NCBI GenBank assembly: GCA_949825045.1 | Contig: OX463813.1 | Span: 1,984,001 to 2,048,000, forward strand | Reading direction: 5' to 3' | DNA from: Argyresthia goedartella | Lineage: Eukaryota > Arthropoda > Insecta > Lepidoptera > Argyresthiidae | Length of the DNA stretch: 64,000 nt | Shown: in pieces, positions 31,633 through 42,337 of the stretch | How positions within the stretch are numbered: the first letter of the stretch is position 1 | Layout: every line of letters begins with the position of its first letter | Position numbers and translations under genes: made by a program | The notes under the pieces: generated by a model | What the model saw: the letters and a program-made list of their open reading frames with translations, nothing else | Database searches by the model: none | Told to the model about the DNA's origin: nothing

Positions 31633-32070
31633 CAGACCTATCAACTTAAGCTGATACTTGCATTTGTGTGAGTGTACGTGTGTACGCACCGTTTCCCTGC
31701 CGCCCGCTCACATACTTCACTTCACCTCCGGTACTGGTAGCAGATAGACGTGTAATTTTATGTGATTGATTGTGTTTGAAATATTAGTGAAATGGCTCCT
31801 ACTGCTCCTGGCTGCTGCTAATGGCTCCTACAATCGACGATATAACGGAACGATTAATTATTAACACAGGCTATGACTCTGATGAATCATCAGACCAGAG
31901 TGAAGATGAAGATTCAGTCATTATGAGGTCGAGAATTGGACAGTTGGTAACATTGTGTTTTATGGACTTCATTTAAATAAAACATTGATTTTATTTGTAT
32001 GTGTTTTACTAACTGTACTTTTGGCGATCACTCACACAAATGCAAGTATCAGCTTAAGTTGATAGGTCTG
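31633..32070. mobile_element. 438-bp DNA transposon with perfect 42-bp inverted ends
   Basis: CAGACCTATCAACTTAAGCT... (31633-31674) is repeated as an exact 42-bp reverse complement at 32029-32070, with TA at both flanks (31631-31632 and 32071-32072). The perfect ends suggest recent activity. Inside is a small ORF with its own AATAAA. Superfamily unknown; TA flanks fit Tc1/mariner-like or related groups. Confidence 0.82.
31821..31976 (+). CDS. 51-residue acidic ORF inside the 438-bp transposon
   Basis: Starts MAPTIDDITERLIINTGYDS and continues into an acidic DE/S-rich stretch, stopping at 31974-31976; AATAAAA follows immediately. It resembles the acidic N-terminus of a transposase (a pattern seen, for example, in piggyBac-type proteins) with the rest deleted. 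I do not recognise the family. It could be chance, but the complete small gene layout is notable. Confidence 0.4.
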   Translation: MAPTIDDITERLIINTGYDSDESSDQSEDEDSVIMRSRIGQLVTLCFMDFI

Positions 32071-32072
32071 TA

Positions 32073-33620
32073 GAAGATTGATTATGTAAGTTTTTAGATA
32101 TCTCAGCATGTTGATTTTTTATGGCAGTGTTTATGGCGAAGGAGACGAGATATTTAATTACGAACTACATAGGAAAGTCCTATTTTGTATGGACAAGAAA
32201 GATATTGTTATTTTGAAAGAAAATATGAAATATAAAATAAGTTTGATTTGTTCATTGTGACAAAAAGAATACCATATGGAATGTTGATAAGTACTCAATT
32301 GCAATGGGTTAGTTAGCTAGGAATACTTCGTTTGGTAAGGTTTCTATTAACAGTTGGACTGATCATCTGACATGTTAGAGAGATAATTAAAATTCCAAGG
32401 ATTCATTTGGAATGAGTTTAAGTTATGTTTTGAGTAAGATACGTGATTATTGGCGAGTCCAATATGTTATTGTATAATCATTAAAGTCAAAAGGTACAAG
32501 GTACACGGCACGAATCCTTCCTTTTCGATCATGATGTGGACGAGTTTCCTTCGTGAGAAAGTTGGATATCGATGACCTAATAAGCTCACGAGCAGGCTCA
32601 GGCAGGTTGACCTGGAGCCAGGTACTAGTAGTCTATGTATTTAAGTATTGTTATGAAAAGTACCATATGAAGTAAATACCAATGTGTATAAAAAGTACCT
32701 ATAAATATGCACTCACTACATGTGAATATTAAGGGTCCGGATCCCGATAATTAAAGTACCTATATGAAGTGATAGGGAGATTATAATAAAGACTTTGTTT
32801 GAAAGAGATTGTTTATAAAAAGAAAAGTACATTTTGATGGGTTTTGAAAAGATGGTTATAATATTATGTTTGTGTTTTGGATAAGAAAGTAATAATGAGA
32901 TATATGACAAATATAAAAATGGTATTTACTACATATATGAAAAAAAATATGAAGTTTGAATAAAACATAGACAAAGAGATAAAAAGAATGTCAAATGATA
33001 TAAAGTTATAATTTTCTTGTAAAATTTTGAGAGTATGTAGTAAATTAAAAGTATTGTTTTTGTTATTGAGAGCATGTACGTAGAGAGGAAAGTCTGTTTT
33101 TGTTGTCTGGTATGCAAGTAAGAAAATGAATGAGTTTAAATATTGCTGAAAGAGAAAGCAAAAATAAATAAATGTTATTGTCGCCAACCCTACCCTATCC
33201 TACCCTACCCTATACTACCTACTACAAATTATTTTTTACCAACAGTTTGTGTTTAGTATTTGAATCTTTTTTATCGACGTAGGTTTTAATTATTTACCTA
33301 TCATGTATCTTTACTTGTAGAATGGTGGTTTATAAACCACATTATATCCATAGTAATAGTAAACAACCTCTGTATGGTTAATTTTTAAATAATTAACAAT
33401 AAACATGTATCGTTTTCATACCTATATTTTAGCAATGGCGGTGTAGTTTAAAAAAAAAAACTATTGAAAATGCAAAGATAATTATTTTAATTAAAATTAT
33501 ATTTGACAAGTTGTCATTGTTTATGTTAAAAAAAATGTTAATAAATTTGAAAATTAAAATAAATATTTTTAGTTATACTTTACTACTGTTGATGTTTTCG
33601 ATATAAGAAGTATAAAGCTA
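32073..33620. other. AT-rich region without recognised genes
   Basis: About 1.5 kb with no supported coding sequence; minus-strand open frames at 32716-33187 are low-complexity Phe/Ile/Tyr shadows of AT-rich DNA. A short run of CCCTA/CCTAC units lies at 33187-33230. Confidence 0.5.
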
Positions 33621-33635
33621 GTAAATTAAATTTGG

Positions 33636-34752
33636 ATTATGTAGAATTTTCTCTGTGTAGGGCTAGGGTAAAAACTTTGATGAAAGTAGCGAGAGAACAG
33701 TATAGTCGTCTAGTGGAGAACCACATGTGTGAAGACCCCAAGGCGTTCTGGGGATAGATTAAGTCCATGAGAGGTAGCAGGTGCCCCCAAAACATAATGA
33801 AGGATGGGGAGGTGCTCTCGTCGGAAGAGATCGCTCAGGAGTTTGCGCATTACTTCCATTCGGTATACAGTGTGAACCGAGCCAAATTAGACGTCGACGA
33901 TGCCATGGCTGAGTCTTATGCGAATGCGGCGCGCGTGCACGTAGACCGGCTAGTCCTGGGGCAGGTGCGGGACGCTCTCAGGCGACTCAAGCCGAAACGG
34001 TCGGCGGGGCCGGATGACATTCCGCCATATCTTGTGAGGGATTGTCGGGAAGTCTTAGCTGAACCGTTGACATGCATTTATAATTAGTGTCTGGAGCTAG
34101 CGACTTTTCCGGAGCGCTGGAAAGTTACCAGGGTGATACCTGTTCCAAAGGGCAGGGCTGGCTCTAGGGTTGACGGTTACAGACCGGTAGCAGTACTTTG
34201 TACGCCTGCGAAAGTATTTGAATCGGCGATCCAAAAGGAGTTACTAGCGCAAGTAGAACCTCAACTGTCAGATGCTCAGCATGGTTTCAGGAAGGCTCGA
34301 AGTACATCCAGCAATTTGTTGGATCATATGGCTCAAATTATCCCAGTAGTTGACGGCGGAGGACAGGTAGATGCAGCATATTTTCATTACAAAAAAGCAT
34401 TTGATTTGGTGGATAATGATGTACTATTGAAAAAGCTTGCAAACATTGGTTGTACGCCTAAGCTTCTGAAGTTCTTCGTGAGCTACATGGGTGACAGAAC
34501 TCAATATGTAGAATATGGTGGACACCGGTCGCAACGATACTTCACTAGATCGGGGGTAAGCCAAGGAAGTACTTTGGGGCCTTTTAAGTTTACAATAATG
34601 ATAAACGACTTACCAAGTTATGTAGAAAATTCTGGTTGTTTATTGTTTGCGGATGACCTCAAACTATCCTTGGCGATATCTAGTAGTATTGACAGTGTAA
34701 AATTACAAGAAGATATTGACCGGGTTGGTGGAGCAATACAAATAAGTTAGAA
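33636..34752 (+). pseudogene. J2 LINE reverse transcriptase, main part
   Basis: 5'-truncated Jockey-superfamily LINE: linker with KRSAGPDDIPPYL, GYRPVAVLCTPAKVFES, AQHGFRKARST, motif A, GVSQGSTLGPFKF and LLFADDLKLSLAI. TAG stops at 33757 (in place of Trp) and at 34085-34087 interrupt one otherwise continuous frame, which shifts near 34745. In motif A the first Asp is replaced by His (AAYFHYKKAFDLVD), which would abolish catalysis. It is much richer in GC than its surroundings. Confidence 0.82.
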
Positions 34753-35508
34753 TTCAATGTCTCCAAATGCGCTGTAATTTCTTTTACGCGAAAAAGTAAC
34801 CCTATATTGAGTGACTACAAAGTTGGCGACGCACAAATGCAGCGTGTAAGAAATGTTAAGGATCTGGGGGTCAGGTTGACATCAGACCTGAATTATAGAG
34901 AGCATATAGAAGGAATTTGCAACAAAGCGTATCGCAATCTGGGGTTCATCTTGCGTACCGGGCGCACCTTCATGGGGACATCCGCGTTGATTACGCTATA
35001 TAATTCACTCGTTAGGTCACAACTCGAATCGAATGCAGTTATATGGGCACCGCACGAAGCTAAATATAGTCTTATGTTGGAACGGATACAAAATAAGTTC
35101 ATAAGATACTTGTATTTGCGGAGGTACGGAATCTATCCCTTCTACCCTCTGAAATATCCTACTCTTTTTATATTGGGTATGGTAGGGTATAACGAACTTC
35201 GGGTTAGAAGGGAAGTAGCTCTGGAATCGTATGTGTACAAGGTGCTGATGGGTAGAATATCCAATCCCGTGTTGCTGGGCGAGGTCAACCTTTGCGTGCC
35301 GGACGGGTACGCGGGCCGCCGCCGTCGGCCGCCGCTGCTGCTGGTGCCGCGCGCGCGCACTAACTTGCTGACGCACGCGCCGCTCACGCGAGCTATCAAA
35401 GCGCTCAATCTTATGTCGGAGCGAATAGATATTTTCCGTGTTACAATGTCTGAATTCGCAATAACAGCAATATTTGTGTTTAGCTACATGGAGGATAAGT
35501 TAAAATAA
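34753..35508 (+). pseudogene. J2 LINE C-terminal region
   Basis: Continues J2 after a frameshift: VRNVKDLGVRLTSDLNYREH, the thumb, and a C-terminal region with an Arg-rich, very GC-rich stretch (GYAGRRRRPPLLLVPRAR) near 35305-35360. The stop at 35506-35508 is followed by a short 3' UTR ending in AAAT repeats (35641-35663). Confidence 0.8.
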
Positions 35509-35663
35509 AAAAAAAGGTACTTTAAGGATAAAATATTTAGTGATATTTCGATATATTTTTAAATTTTTAGTGTGTTATTCTGTTTCTGATTACTTATCTG
35601 CCGTATAAGGTTCTTGCCTGTAATGGTAGGTATTTGTGGAAAATAAATAAATAAATAAATAAA

Positions 35664-35969
35664 TGTTTTTATTTCAGTATTATTTTTTTTGTATAAGTAG
35701 TTATCAGTTATCAGATGAAGAGTTATCAGATGGTTAAAATGTTAAAATGAAATGTAAGATGTTTTGCAAAGTTTGTTGATGTAGATGATGTTATTCGATT
35801 TGGCATAAATAACAGCATATTATTTAAAAGTAGTATATTTGAAATTAAAAGATAAAAAAGTCACATTGGATTGTATAGGTTATTTATTTTAAGATTTTTA
35901 AATAAATTTTGTTTTAATGTTAGAAAAAATAAGATACCAAATTTTTTCTTTCAAAAAAAAGGTGGAAGG
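35664..35969. other. AT-rich spacer
   Basis: No gene or known repeat seen between the J2 tail and the short LTR-like copy. Confidence 0.45.
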
Positions 35970-36071
35970 TGTAGTGTGTCACCACCTTTAACCTATACGT
36001 CTCTATAATAACCAATGTCTGTGTCCATCCTTAGTCAATAAACGCCCGTCTTTGAACCAACAAACACGTCT
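35970..36071 (+). mobile_element. Third copy of the short LTR-like sequence
   Basis: About 100 bp matching 14091-14190 from TGTAGTGTG through AATAAACGCCCGTCTTTGAA to CACGTCTC, then diverging. It ends without the TGGCGACC block, consistent with a solo or truncated LTR. Confidence 0.65.
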
Positions 36072-36154
36072 CAGTACAAAGTGCAATATGTATGACGCGG
36101 TGCACTGCTAGATGCCGTAGGCTGGTTTTATAGCAGTTACCTGGACGTTTTATA

Positions 36155-36215
36155 CGTAGGAAAATAAGGGACTGAGCTTTATATAGCACATAGCTTTGTC
36201 CTTATTTTTCCTACG
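36155..36215. repeat. Foldback repeat with CGTAGGAAAATAAGG arms
   Basis: CGTAGGAAAATAAGGGACTGAGCT is followed after a short spacer by AGCTTTGTCCTTATTTTTCCTACG, its near reverse complement. Small MITE or hairpin; function unknown. Flanking DNA (36072-36537) shows nothing else recognised. Confidence 0.65.
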
Positions 36216-36537
36216 AGATTACTGTCCACGCTACGATATTACTCTAAAGGGCTCCGAAGGTGGCCTAAGACGTAAATAGAAGGCCATAACCTATAATAAT
36301 TGTCTCCAGCGTTTCCCCGATATCGCAATTGGGAAAGCCTGCTCTATATAAACAAAAGAGCGCCAAAATTATTTATTAAGTATATTTGCCCGCGTGTGGC
36401 GAAGGGAGGTAAATAATCCACTTAGCACGTAATTGTTACAATTGTATGTTTGTCTTATCTCTCGAGACAGAGTACTGCCTTTGATAATTAAATTTGTTCA
36501 TTTTATCATTTCTTTTCTAGACAAGAATACAGTTGTA

Positions 36538-36753
36538 TCAGATGATATGAATATAACCAATACTTCCAGAATAAGAGGTAGAGGCACAGTTATAGCTATG
36601 TTTATTCAGATATTTGATAGTAAATTTTGCGTCACGAATTTTAACAGGTCTAATTGTCTGTTTCATATGGCTAGCCTCAACAGAAAAGCTTCGGTTAAAA
36701 TATTTATCTAACCACGTATCATAAACCCCCTTTTCTGCGTCCAAAAACCTCAC
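36538..36753 (-). other. Unidentified 71-codon open frame
   Basis: Peptide begins MRFLDAEKGVYDTWLDKYFN, with a mixed composition that looks more protein-like than the surrounding AT-rich frames. No family recognised. The plus strand has a polypyrimidine-AG acceptor-like site at 36520, so the sense strand is uncertain. It could equally be a fragment of an unknown transposon gene or chance. Confidence 0.2.
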
Positions 36754-37300
36754 GTTAGGACCAGCATAATACTATACTACTTGGTAAAAACTCATTTCTC
36801 ATCTGAATATTGACACATTATGACCATAATGTACCAAAATTTATCATATTATGACATTAAAATTTCGAACGCCGACGCCCGCCTGCTAGCCGCCCCTAGT
36901 TTGTCTGTGAAGTTGGTACTGACATTCAAATTTCGAACGCCGACGCCCGCCTGCTAGCCGCCCCTAGTTTGTCTGTGAAGTTGGTACTGACATTCAAATT
37001 TCAAACGCCGACGCCCGCCTGCTAGCCGCCCCTAGTTTGTCTGTGAAGTTGGTAGAACTGAACAAGCTAAGCAAGTGTAGAGCAATTATTAATGCCATAA
37101 TGCCGGGAGAACATGTGGTTCCTAAACACATCAAAGAAAGCTAATGATATGTGTGTAGATAAACTAGTGTATGTAACTGTACATAATTAGGCATTAAAAC
37201 TCGAGAGTGGGTTTATGAAACGAGCCGAAGGCGAGTTTCATAATAATATCACTCGAGAGAGAGAGACCTTCATTATGTATCATTCACTTATACTACTTTT
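36752..37300 (+). repeat. R1: interspersed repeat with three 68-bp units
   Basis: Begins ACGTTAGGACCAGCATAAT and shares its whole layout with 62727-63100. It holds three head-to-tail copies of a 68-bp unit (GAACGCCGACGCCCGCCTGC ... GAAGTTGGTACTGACATTCA) with unit starts at about 36863, 36931 and 36999; the other copy has one. Near its end lies a 58-bp block bounded by CTCGAG palindromes (37200-37257). Confidence 0.85.
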
Positions 37301-38557
37301 ATCACTTTTAATAATAGTTTGGGACCGAAAAACATAAAAGGCCCCTATTAACATATTTCCATTTAATTTTGTATTGCCTTTGAACACAAAATAGGAATTG
37401 AAATAATCGTTAAACAGCACTGGTTTTAAAACCTTTCATCAGACGAAGTAACGTAATAGTTGTCAGTAAAGGCACAGATTAGGTTCTAGTTACTTCATAA
37501 CGTTAAAACCATTACCAAAAAAATCGAAATTTACTGCCAATAAATTCGAAATGACTGCCAGAATTAGTAAACGATCACCAAATTATGTTTGGGTAAATGA
37601 TCACTAAACTTCTTTTTATGTTTTATGTACTTAAGTTTATGTTTTAAGTATTTTTTGTTGTTCTTACTTGTTAAATCTAACACACAGGATAAAGGGGGCT
37701 ACGCGTCGCTCACCTGCTTAACCCTTCACCTAAGCTGCCGCAGTATTTTGCCCTGATATTTTCTGCAACTTTTGGTGATCATCTACCCATTTTGGGTAAG
37801 AAAAAAATATTATGGTGATCATTATATTTGTTGCCCTTCACAACATAATAGATAATCACAGTCGTACAAAATCTAAACAAACCTACGCTATAATAGCCTA
37901 AACATTCTTTATAATACTACTTTGGGTGTACTGCATTTATATCATATCACATTTATATTACCTATATATCCACGCAAGCAGACACAAAAGCATCATTTAC
38001 AAGTTTGTCTTGCGGGCATTTGGAAAACCTTTGCGAGCATGTACTAAATCAAGCTTTAGATTTTTGACAAGCAATATGCTAACGAAATGTCACTGATGTA
38101 ATGTGACGAGTTTTGTTGAACATGGCCGGCTGTGGTATCCTTGCGTGATCCTACAGCTCTGATTACCTCTCATTGCGAATAAACCCGTACACTAAGTGAA
38201 GTGATCTTATAAACTGTGTCCCTTTACATCTACTTACAGCCTACGCGAACTTATAGTTACCTCTTCCGGGAGTGCATACATCTCGAAGCGAGCGTCTCTG
38301 CTAGAGTATGCAAATACCTCTCATAGCGGAGCAGTAATAATAACATCTTCGGAAGCGCTCTGCGCTCCTGGTACTCCGTATGTTGTACGTAATCAATTCA
38401 GGGGAAAATTTCCTACTTAAAGGAAATATGTGGAGGATTTTGCAGGAATACTGTATTTTCCATGGTAGGTAATAAGAGTATACCTACAGTAACGATGACG
38501 AGACGGCAAACGTTTCTAAACAATAAAAAATACGTAGTAATTAATAATTAAAATAAA
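37301..38557. other. Repeat-like non-coding DNA
   Basis: No gene. It includes GATCACCAAATTATG / GGTGATCAT motifs (37575-37830) and a GGGGGCTACGCGTCGCTC block at 37692, which I associate with unclassified lepidopteran interspersed repeats. No boundaries could be set. Confidence 0.4.
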
Positions 38558-39648
38558 TTTCGTAATTTCGTAATTTCTTTATTGTACTAAACAAAACATA
38601 CATACAGATAACTTATGATAGAAAAAACATGTACAAAGGCGAGCTTATCTCTAAAAATATATTTCTTCCAGCAAACCACGTTGGATAGGAGACGGAGATG
38701 ATAGGTAAGGGAAAGAATTGCGCGTACAATTAAGACTATATTCTAATATAATACATACTACACATACATAAAACCCTATTGCTAAGAAATATAGACTACA
38801 TACACAGTTACATAAATACAGCATATCAATAAATATCTTACAAATATACTAATACTAATACAATAAGTAGCTAAATAGAAAGTGAAATATAGTGCTTCTT
38901 TAGTCGGTTCTTAAAGATATTCAGTGATGGACTGTCCCTGATGGTGCAGGGGAGTTCATTCCACAGCCGTATAGCGCGGATTCTAAGCCCGTGCTCGTAG
39001 GTTGCAGTGGAGCGTTGTGGGGCTTTAAGCATAGTAGCCATGTGAGTTCTCCGAGGCCTGCATGAAGAAAGAAATTCGAAGCGATCACGCAGGAAGTTAG
39101 GGTACCGAGGGTTCCACAAAATATTGTAGAGCAAACATAGGATATGAGAGTCCCGTCGAAGTCGAATCGGAAGCCAATTCAACTCCCTGCGATGTTGAGA
39201 AACGTGATCATATTTTCGCAGTCCGAAGATGAACCCAATCCCGAGGTTTTGAAGTCGTTCGAGTTTGTTCAGTTTCTCTTCATTTGCGCTTACCCAGCAA
39301 ACATCAGCATAGTCAATGAGGGGAAGTAAAAGAGACTGGGCGAGAATAATTTTGGTCTGACGAGGAAGAAAGTTCTGAAGTCTCCTGAGAGAGTGAAAGG
39401 TAGCGTAAACTCGCCTGCTGACCTCGCTGATATGCGTTGACCAGGTTAACTGGTTATCGAAAACAACACCCAGGTTTTTTGCTGTGTCGCTATACATGAT
39501 TACGGTACCGTTATAAGATACAGGAGGGACAGACTGTTGCTTCAACAAATATAGTGAGTGTCTGGTACCTATAATCATGGCCTGGGACTTGTTTGGGTTA
39601 ACCAGTAGCCCAAATGACGAGGCCCATCCTCTAATACCCTCTAAAATT
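38558..39648 (-). mobile_element. E1, 5'-truncated LINE tail on the minus strand
   Basis: Carries only the end of a reverse transcriptase (see 38871-39648), a 3' UTR of about 310 bp and an 8-bp tandem tail (CGTAATTT units at 38558-38577 on the plus strand), as in CR1-type LINEs. The 3' UTR contains GCTTATCTCTAAAAA.ATATTTCTTCCAGCA, shared with 44843-44890. Confidence 0.78.
38871..39648 (-). pseudogene. E1 reverse transcriptase thumb and C-terminal domain
   Basis: Starts in NPNKSQAMIIGTRH (open to about 39648, upstream of the Met at 39578), followed by NLGVVFDNQLTWSTHI, LLPLIDYADVCW and the C-terminal LWNELPCTIRDSPSLNIFK. The palm with the catalytic YADD is missing. No stop within the remaining frame. 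Confidence 0.82.
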
Positions 39649-40519
39649 TATTTCAATATTTCGAGTAGGGTCTCATTCTTTTTGAAAATTTTTAATAATA
39701 ATACTTCTCGTGACTTCACTTGTTCACAGTTTTTGAACGGTTGAACTTGAAGCTGGTTGTTTCCGAGTATAAAACTATAACTATTATATAAATACTTGTT
39801 TACGTTCCGACTGACATCTGCGATTTCGACTTAAAGTTAAACTGTTGACACTTGACAGTTTTACAATAAAGTCAACTTAACGGCGAAGGGAAATTGAACA
39901 AACTGCGCCATAAAGTACAAATGAAGGAAGGACATTATGTTTTTATATATTTCAGTAAACTTTTCAGGATTTTTCTAAAAATTAAAATATTTCACGTATA
40001 AACCGCTAGTTTGTGACTCAGACTGTAACTATACAATAAAAAGTTGGTAAAGAGCAGTTTCACATGTGTTCCATACCTACATACAACAGTGCAATTTAGT
40101 GTTTTTGATGACTTATGTCACCTGAATAATAGATCAGTCGGTGGAAAATACTACGATATAAGCTGTTTAGCTAATTGCTGAGGTCTGCAGATTCCAATTG
40201 GCAGAGAGATGCCTCTCATCAACTATGAGACGGCACTAGTCAACACCGGGAGCGCGTCATCACGCTGCTGCATCTAGCTCAATTATACGAAACTATTCTA
40301 CGAGTTCTTCGAGGCTTGTCGTCGCCGTGTGCTGCGACGACGTCATACAGCGCCACGACCAGTGGTGTGTTGTGGGACTGCACTACGAAAATTGTTTTTA
40401 AGTAACTCATTAATTATTTATTTAAATTTTATTGGTCATATATTGTACATGGAGGTAATAATGTATCATTTAATTTAATTTTACAATTTGTATATTAAAA
40501 AAAAAGTATATTAGTTTGT
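39649..40519. other. Non-coding stretch before the RLE-type LINE
   Basis: No gene or repeat boundary recognised in about 870 bp. AT-rich, with a mixed patch at 40190-40380. Confidence 0.4.
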
Positions 40520-40960
40520 ATGAGCATGTCTACAGCTTTGTGTCCCCACTGCCCCGATTCATCGAGGCTATATGTGGTTCCCCGTGGTTTGAGTGTGCAT
40601 ATTAGCCGCATTCATGGAAGTAGTCAGACGCGCTTCGCGCGGTTGCTAGTTCAGGATGCCCTAAGTGCGTTCCCTGGGGTGGTGGCGTCCACACCTTCTT
40701 TGGACCAGTTATCAATTCTGAGGAGGAATGTTAGTGTGCTTAAACACATTCCGAAGGGTGCTAGGTGCATCGCTGCGTCTAAATTGTCACAGGTTATTGA
40801 ACGCTGCATACAGTCTAATGACCTTTTGGATTGGTATAGTTTGTTGACCTTTTCTTACACTGCGCTCAGGGTTCCCTCATCGGAGGACCATAGCCGTTCA
40901 CTCACCGCGAAAGTGAAGGAAAATGTTGCAAATGAAGCTCCGAGTGACTCACTTGCATCA
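40520..40960 (+). pseudogene. N-terminal zinc-finger part of an RT-deleted LINE
   Basis: Starts MSMSTALCPHCPDSSRLYVV; the C2H2-type finger CPHC...H...H (about residues 8-35) is followed by a region with HIPKGARCIAASKL and a WYSLLTFSYTALRVP block that in related large LINE proteins stands just before the reverse transcriptase. Here it joins directly to the C-terminal domain. Family relatives are the large elements with N-terminal finger and C-terminal nuclease-like domain. Confidence 0.65.
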
Positions 40961-40962
40961 GT

Positions 40963-41937
40963 TTGCGCCACGATGGGGGTTCCCTTAGAAGCGACCTGCC
41001 GGAAAGGCTATGTAGTCAGCGCTCCTGGGATGAGGTCCTGTGCGAAGTCATTCGTGATGATCTCCTCGCTCATAGTTCGGGGCCGGAATTGGCGCGCCTG
41101 CGTGCCGTTTGTCAGTCCAACTCGGGGTTGTGGCTGCACGCAATGCCTTCTCCCCAGCTGGGAACTTTCCTGGACGACGACACTTTGCGCGTGGCAGTCG
41201 CTTTGCGTTTGGGCTGCACTATCTGCCAGCCGCATCGATGCGTTTGTGGGGCATGGGTCAATGAGTTGGGTCGCCATGGCCTACATTGTACCAGAAGCGC
41301 TGGCAGGTTTTCGCGGCACCACGCAATAAACGACATCGTTCGTAGGGCTTTGGTATCGGCCAACGTTCCTAGTGTGTTGGAGCCGCCAGGTTTGTGCCGG
41401 TCGGATGGGAAGCGTCCGGACGGCTTGACCCTGGTACCTTGGGAGAGAGGACGTTCCCTGTTATGGGATGCGATCTGCGTCTGCACCTTTGCAGCCTCCC
41501 GTGTCGGGTCAACGTCGGCCCGCGCTGGTGCAGCCGCCGAGTCTGCCGCAAGACAGAAGTGCCTTAAGTATGCCGCACTCACGGGAAGCTACATCTTTGT
41601 GCCTCTTGCGCTCGAGACGACTGGGGTTTGGGGGACACAAGGGAAAATATTTATTAAGGATCTCGGGCGCCGTCTAAGGGATAGAGGATTTGACAACCGC
41701 TCTGGGGCATTTCTGATGCAAAGGATCTCCCTGGCGGTGCAGTATGCAGCGGGGAGATGCTGCAAGCGTCATGGGAACCTTAGCCTCGGCAATGTCCCGG
41801 GGTGGTTTATTCGCGTAGTTGTTTCTTTTAGTGTTTCTATTTTATTTTTAATTCATATATTTTGGTTACTTTCATTGTTAATAAAAAATAAAGTTTTCTG
41901 TAAATCTGTGATATTTTTATGGGAATACCAGAATTAA
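40963..41937 (+). pseudogene. C-terminal CCHC plus nuclease-like domain of the RT-deleted LINE
   Basis: Contains a Cys/His cluster (CQPHRCVCGAWVNELGRHGL HC, residues about 89-111) and then KRPDGLTLVPWERGRSLLWD, a PD-(D/E)XK-like arrangement as in restriction-like endonucleases of R2/NeSL-type LINEs, then GSYIFVPLALETTGVWG and a basic C-terminus. The frame differs from the N-terminal part, with overlap at 40963-41329. No RT motif (YRP, PQG, ADD) exists between the two. The ORF end beyond about 41820 is 3' UTR-like (hydrophobic AT-rich codons). Confidence 0.65.
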
Positions 41938-42166
41938 GTTACTTATTGTTTTAGTTACTTAACTAGTAAAGCTACACAATAGGGGCGTTTCGGTCCATAA
42001 CCACTTCCTATTTTGTCAGCTTTTCACTTTTGTGCCAGCTAGAACCCATCATAACAAGGATCGTAATGACATGTTCTTATTTTGACAACTTCGTAATTTG
42101 ACCACATCTAGAGACGTACATTGACCGTCAAATGCTTTAAAAGACCGTCAAAACCGTTTAGGTGTA
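41938..42166. other. Short spacer
   Basis: Nothing recognised. Confidence 0.4.
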
Positions 42167-42304
42167 GACAATGAGATAATTCACCACATTAACGACATTG
42201 AACCTCAATTACGTCTCAGAGCCAATGAAAGTATGGACCATCAGATAGAAGCAAGCCACCGAAGCCGTAGCAAGCATTTGGCCGATATTTTGTTTCACTC
42301 ATAA
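42167..42304 (+). pseudogene. Mariner-like transposase C-terminus, plus strand
   Basis: Forty-five codons and a TAA, reading DNEIIHHINDIEPQ ... HLADILFHS. This is the C-terminal part of a mariner/Tc1-like transposase of the type with HINDIEPQL and HLADI.FH blocks. It lies head to head with an internal part of the same transposase type on the other strand. Confidence 0.72.
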
Positions 42305-42337
42305 TTATCATAGATTCTACTATCACAACAAAAAAGG

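Noticed and set aside
32716..33187. Overlapping minus-strand frames with many Phe/Ile/Tyr (membrane protein?)
   Set aside because: Composition follows from AT-rich DNA. There is no start context, motif or conservation cue.
33187..33230. CCCTA/CCTAC run as possible telomeric repeat
   Set aside because: The insect telomere unit is TTAGG (CCTAA on the other strand). Here units are CCCTA and CCTAC, irregular and few.
36854..37060. CRISPR-like array of 68-bp repeats
   Set aside because: The units are head to tail without unique spacers, in a eukaryotic repeat; a plain tandem repeat explains it.
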